Origin: JALORV01 sp963766365
GTDB lineage: Bacteria > Pseudomonadota > Gammaproteobacteria > Burkholderiales > Burkholderiaceae_F
NCBI GenBank assembly: GCA_963766365.1
Contig: CAVXZK010000014.1
Span: forward strand, 248,001 to 312,000
Direction of reading: 5' to 3'
Length of the DNA stretch: 64,000 nucleotides
Under the pieces are notes generated by a model. It worked only from the letters and a program-made list of their open reading frames with translations. It had not been told where the DNA came from and made no database searches. The position numbers were made by a program, and so were the translations under genes. This document shows positions 51,898-59,950 of this stretch, in pieces (positions within the stretch are counted from its first letter, which is position 1; every line of letters begins with the position of its first letter).

Positions 51898-53418
51898 ATG
51901 CCGCGCGAGATCGAACTCAAGCTCTTCCTTCCTGACGGCGCCGAAGACACGCTGGCGGCTGCACCTCTGCTGCGCGAGGTGAAGCCGCGGCGTGTGCAAC
52001 TGGACGCCACGTATTTCGACACGCCCGACCGGCTGCTGCAGAAACATGGCATGGCGCTGCGACTGCGCCGCGCCGGGCGGCACTGGGTGCAGACGCTGAA
52101 GGCGACGGAAAGTGCGCGCGGTGGACTGAGTGCTCGCCCGGAATGGGAATCGCCGGCGCGGCTGCTTCGCGGCTCGCCCCGCATCGACATCACCCAACTC
52201 GCTGAGACGCCCCTGCCTGCGCTGCTTGCCCGGCACCGCGCGCTGGCAAAGCTGCAGCCACTGTTCCGCGTGCGGGTGCGACGCACCCTGTGGGAGATCG
52301 AGTTTCGGGGGAGCCACATCGAAGTGGCGACGGACCGTGGGCACATCGAGGCGGAGCGCCGCGGGCGTCGTGTATCGGTGCCGGTGGCGGAGATCGAACT
52401 GGAACTCAAGGACGGGCGACCTGATGATCTGACGGCAGCGGCATTGCGCCTGTCTGGGCGTGGAAGGACCGGCCTGGCGCTGGTGCCGATGCTGAGCGGC
52501 AAGGCGGAACGGGGCTATCGCCTCGTCAGCGGAAAGCCCGTGCCACCGACCAAGGCCGCTGCGCGCGGCTTCGTCGCAGCACTGGAGGGCAACATGACCT
52601 CCGGTGCGGCCCTGCGCGCGATCGTCGCCCACGGACTTGACGTACTGCTTGCCAACACCGCAGCCCTGCGTGATGTGCACGCTCCGGAGTACGTGCACCA
52701 GGCCCGCGTTGCGCTGCGCCGCATGCGTTCGGCCGTGCGCCTGCTGGATAGCAAGCACGACGACTTTCCGGAGGCGCTGGCGCTGGAGTTGCGCTGGGCC
52801 GCACGACTGCTAGGGACCGCGCGCGACGCCGACGTGCTGGTGACGCAGACCCTGCCGCGGCTGCTCGCCGACGCGCCGCTGAAGCTGCGTCGCGATGCGA
52901 AGCCACTGCTCGGTCAGGCCGCTGCACAGCGTGCGGCCGCGCGCGACCGCGTGCTCGCCGCCCTAGCAACGGCACGCTTTGCGCGGCTCGCGCTGCGCCT
53001 GCAGGCGTGGACGATGTCGAGGCCGATCAAGGGCCGCACGCTGCGACAGCTGGCGCCGCGCGTTCTATCCAGGGCCCGCAAGCGGCTGTTCGATGAGGCA
53101 AAGGAGTTTGTGTCGCTGTCGACGGACGAAAGACATCGCGTGCGCATCCTCGCCAAGCGACTGCGCTATGCGCTCGACGTGCTGTCGGTGGCGCTGTCGC
53201 GCGAAGCGACCGAGCGCTATATCGATGCGCTGGCGGAATTGCAGGACTTGCTCGGCGAATTGAACGACGATGCCGTCGCGCGCGTGGCTTTGCACGAATT
53301 CCCGGCCGCAACGGTGACCGCGGCGTTGTCGGCAAGACTCGAAGTGGCCGAGCGGCGGGCAGTCGAGGCAGCGCCACCGCGCCTGCGGCGCCTGCGCGAG
53401 ACACCCACTCCGTGGTGA
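51898..53418 (+). CDS. CYTH and CHAD domain protein (polyphosphate-related)
   Basis: The 506-residue product starts with a CYTH domain: MPREIELKLFLPDGAEDTLA, with the ExExK signature in EIELK, then TYFDTPDRLLQKHGMALRLR and VQTLKATESARGGLSARPEW. This is a triphosphate tunnel domain. About 250-500 is a CHAD domain, with VHQARVALRRMRSAVRLLDS and HRVRILAKRLRYALDVLS and ELQDLLGELNDDAVA, conserved histidines for polyphosphate. Together they bind or hydrolyse inorganic tri- or polyphosphate. The start follows AGGGCCAA. It is convergent with the usher operon. Confidence 0.93.
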   Translation: MPREIELKLFLPDGAEDTLAAAPLLREVKPRRVQLDATYFDTPDRLLQKHGMALRLRRAGRHWVQTLKATESARGGLSARPEWESPARLLRGSPRIDITQLAETPLPALLARHRALAKLQPLFRVRVRRTLWEIEFRGSHIEVATDRGHIEAERRGRRVSVPVAEIELELKDGRPDDLTAAALRLSGRGRTGLALVPMLSGKAERGYRLVSGKPVPPTKAAARGFVAALEGNMTSGAALRAIVAHGLDVLLANTAALRDVHAPEYVHQARVALRRMRSAVRLLDSKHDDFPEALALELRWAARLLGTARDADVLVTQTLPRLLADAPLKLRRDAKPLLGQAAAQRAAARDRVLAALATARFARLALRLQAWTMSRPIKGRTLRQLAPRVLSRARKRLFDEAKEFVSLSTDERHRVRILAKRLRYALDVLSVALSREATERYIDALAELQDLLGELNDDAVARVALHEFPAATVTAALSARLEVAERRAVEAAPPRLRRLRETPTPW

Positions 53419-53432
53419 CTCACGGATGGCGA

Positions 53433-53927
53433 TCAGAAGGAGACGGTCAGCACCAGGGTGTCGAGATAGCTCCCCACAGGGGCGGTCTGCCCCGCGGGCA
53501 GCACACCCCGCATTGTCTGCGTTGTCGACCTCACCGGATTGCCGTTGTTGATCTGGAGCTGACCGCTGGGGAAGCTCGCGCAGGAGCCGTTGCCCCAGAC
53601 CGTCGATGTCGCCCCCTGGTACACGTTGTAGTCGAGTGTCGCGGGCGGCGAGCTCTGGCGCTGCATCTGGCGGTTCGCACACGAGCCCGATGATCCATTG
53701 GACAGAGTCATCGCCCAGTTGATGAATTCGTTGCCGCCGCCGAGGTGAGTGCAGGTGAGTGTCACGGTCGCGCTGGCGGTCGGCGCCGGGCCGAACGGAT
53801 CGTAGGTCAGGAAGTTGATCGCCCCGCTGCTGGACACCTGGCACGAGTAGGCGGCGTACGACGGCGCAGCGAGCCCCGTCAGCGCAGCCGCCAGCAGCCA
53901 GCGGATCATGTGCGCTGTCCTGATCAT
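53433..53927 (-). CDS. Spore coat U domain pilus subunit, last gene of the usher operon
   Basis: The 164-residue product has a signal peptide (RWLLAAALTGLAAPSYAAY) and an SCPU fold: SYSCQ-like CQVSSSGAINFLTYDPFGPA, TASATVTLTCTHLGGGNEFI, and the end LPAGQTAPVGSYLDTLVLTV. In archaic chaperone-usher (Csu-type) systems the last gene encodes the tip adhesin; this one has a single SCPU domain. ATG 53927 overlaps the usher stop (ATGA). It could be a tip or a second shaft subunit. Confidence 0.82.
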   Translation of the reverse strand: MIRTAHMIRWLLAAALTGLAAPSYAAYSCQVSSSGAINFLTYDPFGPAPTASATVTLTCTHLGGGNEFINWAMTLSNGSSGSCANRQMQRQSSPPATLDYNVYQGATSTVWGNGSCASFPSGQLQINNGNPVRSTTQTMRGVLPAGQTAPVGSYLDTLVLTVSF

Positions 53928-56293
53928 CGGCACTGGAAAGGTCCGAGGATCGAGAACGCCTCCGTCGGCGCCGCGGCGAGCCGGACCTCGAAGCCGCAAT
54001 CGCGATCGCGCAAGCGGGCGACAAAGCGCGCGAAAGACGGCATGTCGGGAACGAACATCTCGCCATTGTCGCCAACGATGAAGCGAAGCGCACTGTCGGC
54101 GAGGGCGACTTCGGTGCCGGCTGGAAGATGCCTGCCGTCCGGGCCCAGGATCTCGACGCTGACGCTGATATGGCGGCGGGCTTCGTAGTCGATCAGGATG
54201 CCCGACCGGAACTGCGGTGCGGCGCGCTGTTCGCGGCTGCGGATCGACACCTCCATCGGCAGGTCGCGCTCCTCGATGGTGACGCGATTGGCGACGTACG
54301 GTGTCATGCGGTTGATGACAATCTTGCCGTCGCTGTCCGTCCGGCCGATCGGATTGCCTTCATGGAACACGCGGACCCCCTCGATGTCTCCGACCTGCAC
54401 CAATCCAAAGCTCTCGGTGACGGGCCGGCTGGCGAACGTGTAGCCGTTGATGAAACCCAGGCCCCCGGTCGCTGTCGCGCGCGCCGCGTTGTCGCCCTTG
54501 TAAGAAGAGGCTTCCAGCGCGTACGTGCCGTAAGACCACGTGTAGGCCAGCCCCGCGTCGACCTGCTCCTGTGTCGTGGCGCGCAGGCGATAGCCGAAGC
54601 CCTGATCGGTTGGCAGCGTCTGCTGCACGGACCAGCCGGCATACGACGACGTGTTCCCCCCGCCGCGCGTGCTCGAGGCCTCGAGCCCGGCACTGGTGCG
54701 TCCGCCCAGCGCGAAGTTGACTGTCGCGAACGCCGAGGTCTGGTCGATGACGCTATACGAACGGGAAACCGACATCGTGACGAAGACGTTTGGCACAACG
54801 GTGGCCGTGTAGGTGAGTGCAACCGTGTCGATCGACGGCAGCGCTCGATAGCGCTGGGAGGCCCACGCCAGCCCGACCGAACCCGCGGTGCCGAAGTTGG
54901 TGCCCGCTGCGACGAAGGTTTGACGCTGCACCACCGGCAGGTTCTGGTCGCCGATGCTGCGGAAGTCCTGGCTGGCCCAGTAAGACCGCGCCGCGAAGTT
55001 GAAGCGGCGCCCGATGTACTCGTAGCCCGCCAGGCCAAGCCAGCCGGATCCCGCCGTCCCTTCGCTGAGGGCCGCGCCCAGCGTCGCGGTTCCGAAGAGA
55101 CCGAGGGCAACATCACCGGTGACGCCGCCGGCGCGCACGTTGGGATCGCCTTCGCCGCGCACCTCCAAAGTGAAGCCATCGCTGAGTCCGCCGCGCCAGT
55201 AGCCCCAGGCCATCGCCTCGCCGTAGTCGAAGCTGTCGAGGCCATAGTTCTCGCGTATCGCGCCCGCGCTGAACTGGAATTCCTCCAGTCCTTCGCGCAG
55301 CAGCCGTCGGTTCGCATAGAAAGGTTGCGTGATGACCTGCTGCTGGCCAAATGCATCGCGCACGACGAGTTGCACATCGCCGGCCCCGCTCACCAGCGGC
55401 ACGTTGTTGAGCGTGAAGGGACCGGATTCGACCGGCTGCGCCGCGATGCGGCTGCCGTTGACAAAGACATCGACGGTCGACGGCACCACGGCCGTGCCCG
55501 AGAAGCCCTGCAGCGGATAGGTGATGAGGTCGGGCTGCAGCGAGAAGTTCGTGCCGTACTGGACTCCGCCGAAGCGGATGCTGCGTCCCCAGCCGCCCGG
55601 CTGCGTGAAGGAATCGCCGACCAGCAGCGTGCGCAGGCCCTGCGGGTCGTCACGCCGATAGGTTGTGTCGAAGCGCACGAACTGGTGCGTCGTCTCGCCG
55701 GCTGGCGCTGCGGTGTTGGCCGAGGCGGTGGCGATCAGCGACCCCGGTGCGCCGGAAAGGCCGGCCTCGAAGAAGCCGGAGCCGTAGCTCGAGGCCTTCG
55801 AGGTGTAGCCGAACAGCGTGTAGTTGAACACTCCCGCCGGCATCACGGGCGACAGCGCCGGCCGCGACGCGGCCGGAAACTGCAGCTCGGACGCCGCGAA
55901 CAGCTGGGGCGGCAGCTCGAGGAGCAGGCGCTGCGCCCGCTGGTCGACGTTGACCTTGGCGCCAGCAAGCTCGGAGACCGCGACGAACGTGCGGCCGTCA
56001 ACCTCCAGCGTGGTGTCGCCGGCGGGCGTGACCCGCCAGGCGCGGACTGTTGCGGCATCGAGCGCGACGACCTCGCCGCGCTCCGAAAGGGCAAACACCG
56101 TCCCCATGGGGCGACCGTTGACGATCGCGTCGAGCACGACGACCTGCCGCGCGGTGGCCCCTGCAAAAAGCTGGGCGATGACGTCGTCCGCCGCGTGGGA
56201 CGGCACGCAGCCGACCAAGGCTGCGGCGGCAAACGTCGCGGCGGCCGCGCTACTGCGCAGCCGGCACGTCGATAGAGACCGGCTGGTCCGCAT
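53924..56293 (-). CDS. Fimbrial outer-membrane usher (FimD/PapC family)
   Basis: The usher exports and assembles pilus subunits through the outer membrane. The product is 789 residues from ATG 56293, and ends in the plug and C-terminal domains. Typical features include the signal leader (STCRLRSSAAAATFAAAALV), VFVNGSRIAAQPVESGPFTL, NNVPLVSGAGDVQLVVRDAF and GQQQVITQPFYANRRLLREG. A C-terminal YRVTIEER-like VTIEERDLPMEV is also present. It overlaps the chaperone gene by 44 bp and ends by overlapping the second subunit. The frame extends to 56485 but only shadows the chaperone. Confidence 0.92.
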   Translation of the reverse strand: MRTSRSLSTCRLRSSAAAATFAAAALVGCVPSHAADDVIAQLFAGATARQVVVLDAIVNGRPMGTVFALSERGEVVALDAATVRAWRVTPAGDTTLEVDGRTFVAVSELAGAKVNVDQRAQRLLLELPPQLFAASELQFPAASRPALSPVMPAGVFNYTLFGYTSKASSYGSGFFEAGLSGAPGSLIATASANTAAPAGETTHQFVRFDTTYRRDDPQGLRTLLVGDSFTQPGGWGRSIRFGGVQYGTNFSLQPDLITYPLQGFSGTAVVPSTVDVFVNGSRIAAQPVESGPFTLNNVPLVSGAGDVQLVVRDAFGQQQVITQPFYANRRLLREGLEEFQFSAGAIRENYGLDSFDYGEAMAWGYWRGGLSDGFTLEVRGEGDPNVRAGGVTGDVALGLFGTATLGAALSEGTAGSGWLGLAGYEYIGRRFNFAARSYWASQDFRSIGDQNLPVVQRQTFVAAGTNFGTAGSVGLAWASQRYRALPSIDTVALTYTATVVPNVFVTMSVSRSYSVIDQTSAFATVNFALGGRTSAGLEASSTRGGGNTSSYAGWSVQQTLPTDQGFGYRLRATTQEQVDAGLAYTWSYGTYALEASSYKGDNAARATATGGLGFINGYTFASRPVTESFGLVQVGDIEGVRVFHEGNPIGRTDSDGKIVINRMTPYVANRVTIEERDLPMEVSIRSREQRAAPQFRSGILIDYEARRHISVSVEILGPDGRHLPAGTEVALADSALRFIVGDNGEMFVPDMPSFARFVARLRDRDCGFEVRLAAAPTEAFSILGPFQCR

Positions 56294-56948
56294 CGTCCTG
56301 GCCGACCACTCGGAGCGCGCGCGCGTTCCTGGCGGCGTCCGGGAGTTCGATCTGCAACCATGACCTGGGCAGGACCACGAGGCGCGGAACCGTATGGACG
56401 ACAGTCGTCCCGTCGAATACCTGCACCTCGCGCAAGCGGAAGTGTTTCCCGCCCGAGTTCTGCGCCGCCAGATGCGCGCCCTCACGGCGCCAACTGACGG
56501 CCGGCTGGGCTGCCTTTACCGGTTCGATGTAGACGGGGATGTCCATCGCCAGCGTGATCCGGAAACCGGACTTGCCGGCAGATGACTGCGACGGCACTTC
56601 GCTGAACACGACGCGATAGGCACGCTCGGTGTCGGGCAGGGGCGCGGTGCGCGGCGCAATGCGCACCAGCTGCTGCTCGCCCGCGGCCAGCTTGAAGATC
56701 GGCGGATTGAGCAGCAGGTCGCGCGTTTCGGCCCGGCTTTCCTGCCCGCTCTGGCTCCAGGCATAGGGGCGCGCCTGGATAACGACCTCTTCCGCGCCGG
56801 TATTGGTGACAACGACCGACCCGGAGGTTTCCCGCCCGGAGATCGTGAGACCAGTGGGCGAGAGTCCAAAACTCGCAGCGACCGCCGAGGCGGTCGCTGC
56901 GAGCATGCTCGAGAAGACCAGGCCCCTAAGAGCGCCCCGCGCGCTCAT
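56250..56948 (-). CDS. Periplasmic pilus chaperone (PapD-like)
   Basis: The chaperone holds subunits in the periplasm by donating a strand. The product is 232 residues with a leader (RGLVFSSMLAATASAVAASF), then SFGLSPTGLTISGRETSGSV, VVIQARPYAWSQSG, NPPIFKLAAGEQQLVRIAPR and the FGL/FGS-type loop in ERAYRVVFSEVPSQSSAG. The final AVSWRREGAHLAAQNSGGKH matches the second domain. It is between the first SCPU subunit and the usher, the standard order. Confidence 0.9.
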   Translation of the reverse strand: MSARGALRGLVFSSMLAATASAVAASFGLSPTGLTISGRETSGSVVVTNTGAEEVVIQARPYAWSQSGQESRAETRDLLLNPPIFKLAAGEQQLVRIAPRTAPLPDTERAYRVVFSEVPSQSSAGKSGFRITLAMDIPVYIEPVKAAQPAVSWRREGAHLAAQNSGGKHFRLREVQVFDGTTVVHTVPRLVVLPRSWLQIELPDAARNARALRVVGQDDADQPVSIDVPAAQ

Positions 56949-56955
56949 CGGGAGC

Positions 56956-57483
56956 CTAGAACGTGACCGACACCTGGACCGTGTCGGAGTAGCTCGCGAC
57001 CGGAGTGTCCTGGTCGACCGTGGTCTGGACGCAGAGGTTCACGGTACGCGGACCACCCGATCCCGAAAACGTCGCGGAGGCATCCAGGGTATCGATGCCT
57101 GCGGTCGAACCCCAGTCCGCGCCAGCGCCGAATACCGGACACGACGTGTAATCGGCGCCGGAAAGCGCCGGCCGCTTGACCGCGTAGCCCACGAAGTTGC
57201 CACCGGCTGCCATGCGGCGAGTGCCGCTGAAGTTAATGCCGTTGTTCACGGCGACTACCGGCAGCGCGCCCCGGTTGCAGGTCAGCGTCACGCTGCCCGT
57301 CGTAATCAGGTTCGTCACGGCCGTCGGAGCCTGCGCGCCGAAATTGGCGTTGACCGGTGCGCTGACACTGCATGTTCCGTTCACCTGTACCTGCACGTTG
57401 ACGTTGACCTGGGCCTGCGCGGTCAGCGGAATCCCGACCGCCAGCAGCGCCCCGGCGAGACAGAGACGAATGGCCTTCATCAT
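56956..57483 (-). CDS. Spore coat U domain pilus subunit, first gene of the usher operon
   Basis: The 175-residue product starts with a signal peptide (RLCLAGALLAVGIPLTAQA) and has an SCPU domain: VNGTCSVSAPVNANFGAQAP, TTGSVTLTCNRGALPVVAVN and the end VASYSDTVQVSVTF. As the first gene of the operon it is probably the major shaft subunit. The double ATG at 57483/57480 follows AAGGGATT. The operon is 57483 down to 53433; its promoter should lie in 57484-57653, where the gene to the left starts no closer than that. Confidence 0.88.
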   Translation of the reverse strand: MMKAIRLCLAGALLAVGIPLTAQAQVNVNVQVQVNGTCSVSAPVNANFGAQAPTAVTNLITTGSVTLTCNRGALPVVAVNNGINFSGTRRMAAGGNFVGYAVKRPALSGADYTSCPVFGAGADWGSTAGIDTLDASATFSGSGGPRTVNLCVQTTVDQDTPVASYSDTVQVSVTF

Positions 57484-57653
57484 GATGAGTAATCCCTTAC
57501 AGTCCGTTGGATGCCCGCGTGGCGGGGTCGATAGCTGCAAAGCCCATCGTACCCATAACACGGTATGGCAAAGCCGAGAGAAGGGCCCGCCGCAACGGGC
57601 ATTTCGGCCCCGGGCGCCTCTGAACGGCGGCCGGATGGCCCCGGACGGCGGCA

Positions 57654-58415
57654 CTACCGCGGCCGCATCACCCGCGGCGGAAAGTACGGCTTCTTCAGCG
57701 CCCGTCCCTGGCCCAGCACGAACCCCGTCTGCTTGGCGAGCTTCAGCTGCTCTTCCCGCTCGATGCCGGCGAGCACGAAGGTTTCGCGCGTCAGGCCGAG
57801 GGCGTTGACTTCGCGTGACATCTCGAACCAGGTTTCCTCGCGCACCGAGATCGGTGCCAGCATCTTCGCGAAATCCGGGGCAACGAAGTCGATCGCGCTC
57901 ATTTCCATGCTGGCGCGCGGTTCGGCGAAGCGGTAGCCGACCGGGACCTGGTAGCTGCGCAGCAGATCGATGAACTCGCGCACGCGGTACGGCCAGCGCA
58001 GCCGTTCCATCGCGCCGCGCAACAGCACGGACAATCGATGGGTGGTAAGGCGGTGGCTGTCGAGGGTCCGCACGAGTGCTTCGAGCGAGCGCTCGACCGA
58101 GCCGAACGAGATCGTCACGGCGACGCGCTCGACACGCTCATTTTCGAGCATCGAGAACGCATGTTCGAGGGCCGCGAGCTGGATCTGCGCGCGCAGCGAG
58201 CGATCAGGCTCGAAGTCGGCGGTCCACACATAGAGCTCGTCGAACCAACGCTCCGATCCCACAAGCGTGCGCGTAGGCCACACCAGCGCACGCACCCGCG
58301 AGCCAAAACGGCTCAGCGGATCGACAGTGGGGTCGACTTCGAGGTGATGCGTACCGAGTTCGCGACGAGGTTCGGGGGTGGCCATGGTGTGTTCGCGTTC
58401 CTGGGGCGCGAACAT
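57654..58415 (-). CDS. EAL-domain-like protein, divergent (paralog of next gene)
   Basis: The product is about 253 residues. WPTRTLVGSERWFDELYVWT and VAVTISFGSVERSLEALVRT are shared with the neighbouring gene. The C-terminal half resembles a degenerate EAL cyclic-di-GMP domain: GYRFAEPRASMEMSAIDFVA and LVLGQ-like KQTGFVLGQGRALKKPYFPP, which recalls the EAL end (QGY...P). The EAL motif and metal-binding glutamates/aspartates are not evident, so it is probably catalytically inactive and may act as a sensor. ATG 58415 has AGAGAA nearby. The two are tandem, 45 bp apart. Confidence 0.6.
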   Translation of the reverse strand: MFAPQEREHTMATPEPRRELGTHHLEVDPTVDPLSRFGSRVRALVWPTRTLVGSERWFDELYVWTADFEPDRSLRAQIQLAALEHAFSMLENERVERVAVTISFGSVERSLEALVRTLDSHRLTTHRLSVLLRGAMERLRWPYRVREFIDLLRSYQVPVGYRFAEPRASMEMSAIDFVAPDFAKMLAPISVREETWFEMSREVNALGLTRETFVLAGIEREEQLKLAKQTGFVLGQGRALKKPYFPPRVMRPR

Positions 58416-58460
58416 CGCTGGATTCTCTGTCAATTCGGTCTTCACAGCCAAGCGCAGGTG

Positions 58461-59165
58461 TCAGCTTTTCGTCGGTAGTGCGGGAGGAGGGTATGGCAGG
58501 CGCACGGCGCGGCCCTGTCCAAGCTCAAAGCCGGCGCGCACGGCGCAGTCGCGCTGTGCGCGGGACTCGAGCGCCCCGACGATGGTGGACTTGGTGTCCA
58601 GTCCCAGTGCGCGCACCTCGAGCGCCAGGTCGCTCCATGTTTCGGCGCGGGTGGTGGCCGGCGCCAGCACCTTGGCAAAGATCGGCTGGACCAGATCAAC
58701 GCCGCTGATCTCCATGCTGACACGCGGCGCCGTCAGTCGGTAGCCCACGGCGATCTTCAGCCCGCGCAGCATGTCGGCAAAGCCGCGCAGGCGGTAGCGC
58801 GAGCGCAGCCGCTGCGGAGCGCCGCGCATCAGCACGAACATGCGGTGCGCCAGCAGCACGTTGTTCTCGAACAGCGCCGTCAGCGGATCGAGCGCGCGTT
58901 CGATGGTCCCGAAAGAGATCGTCACGCCGATACGCTCGACGAGGTCATAGTCCAGCCACAGGAAGGCATCCTTGATGGCTTCGATCTGGATCTTCGCCCG
59001 TTGCGTCGTGCTGGCGGAGCCGCCTTCGGTCCAGATATACAGTTCATCGAACCAGCGCTCGGCAGTGACGAGCGAACGAGTCGGCCACAGCGTCGCGCGG
59101 ACGGCGCCGCGGAAGCTGCTGGCCTGTTCGGCAGTCCCTGCTTCGAGCGGACTCGGGGGTGTCAT
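58461..59165 (-). CDS. EAL-domain-like protein, divergent (paralog of preceding gene)
   Basis: The 234-residue product shares architecture with the gene at 57654: LWPTRSLVTAERWFDELYIW, ERIGVTISFGTIERALDPLT, VGYRLTAPRVSMEISGVDLV and RAGFELGQGRAVRLPYPPPA. The pair is perhaps 30-35 percent identical by eye. As in its partner, no EAL signature or metal ligands are visible. Tandem divergent paralogs suggest an old duplication and possibly a heterodimer. The ATG at 59165 has no strong RBS. The pair follows the usher operon on the same strand in the opposite order. Confidence 0.6.
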   Translation of the reverse strand: MTPPSPLEAGTAEQASSFRGAVRATLWPTRSLVTAERWFDELYIWTEGGSASTTQRAKIQIEAIKDAFLWLDYDLVERIGVTISFGTIERALDPLTALFENNVLLAHRMFVLMRGAPQRLRSRYRLRGFADMLRGLKIAVGYRLTAPRVSMEISGVDLVQPIFAKVLAPATTRAETWSDLALEVRALGLDTKSTIVGALESRAQRDCAVRAGFELGQGRAVRLPYPPPALPTKS

Positions 59166-59266
59166 GGCTCAAGGATGCCATCAATGCGGTATTCCGGCGC
59201 ATTTTCGGGACTGCCGTCGGGCTGCCACCCTGATCCGATCGCCCGAGCGGCAGGCGAGTCGCGCTG

Positions 59267-59950
59267 TCAGTGTCCCCGGCCGCCCGCCGCCCGGGGCCCG
59301 TAGGTCCTGAAGCGCTCGAGCACGCGCTGCATCTCCCCGGCATCGAGGCGGGGCGGCTCGCCAAGCGCGCAGGCCGCGAGGTAGATGCCGGCGAGGTGCT
59401 CGATCTCGATCGCCAGCGCCAGTGCCTGATCGAGCGATGCACCGCAGGCAATCACGCCGTGATGCGCCAGAAGGCAGGCGCGTCGTCCGGCCAGCGCATG
59501 CAGCGCGTGGTCCGAGAGTTCCTGGGTGCCGAAGGTGGCATACGGGGCACAGCGAATGTCGCTGCCGCCGGCCATCGCCACCATGTAGTGGAAGGGCGGC
59601 AGTCCCCGGCCGTGACAGGCCAGTGCGGTGGCATGCGGCGAGTGGGTATGAACGATCGCGTCGAACTCCGGCCGGGACGCATAAATGTCTCGGTGGAAGC
59701 GCCATTCGGAAGACGGAGCCCGGGTGCCGGCGGCGTCTCCCGCAGTCGACACGAACACGATGTCCTCAGGCGCCAGATCCGTGTAGGGCACTCCGGTGGG
59801 CGTGACGACGAACCCGTGCTGTGCACCGCGGGTGCAGCGCGACGAGACGTTGCCCGACTTGTTGACGTTGATGCCCGCCGCGTTCATCGCGCGGGCGGCC
59901 TCGATGACCGCATTCCGGAGTGCCGGGCCGTCTTCGGACGGTGCTGTCAT
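59267..59950 (-). CDS. Class II aldolase/adducin family protein, partner of mtnA
   Basis: The 227-residue product has the class II aldolase pattern: INVNKSGNVSSRCTRGAQHG, SSEWRFHRDIYASRPEFDAI with the catalytic-glutamate region, VHTHSPHATALACHGRGLPP and LLAHHGVIACGASLDQALAL with zinc histidines. The ATG overlaps the mtnA stop (ATGA), so it is coupled to mtnA. In the methylthioadenosine DHAP shunt, such an aldolase splits 5-methylthioribulose-1-phosphate into dihydroxyacetone phosphate and 2-methylthioacetaldehyde. A MtnB-type dehydratase is the alternative in the same superfamily. Confidence 0.85.
   Translation of the reverse strand: MTAPSEDGPALRNAVIEAARAMNAAGINVNKSGNVSSRCTRGAQHGFVVTPTGVPYTDLAPEDIVFVSTAGDAAGTRAPSSEWRFHRDIYASRPEFDAIVHTHSPHATALACHGRGLPPFHYMVAMAGGSDIRCAPYATFGTQELSDHALHALAGRRACLLAHHGVIACGASLDQALALAIEIEHLAGIYLAACALGEPPRLDAGEMQRVLERFRTYGPRAAGGRGH

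Noticed and set aside
54128..56275. A 715-codon plus-strand open frame opposite the usher
   Set aside because: The usher and its neighbours are clear on the minus strand, and the antisense frame has no family.
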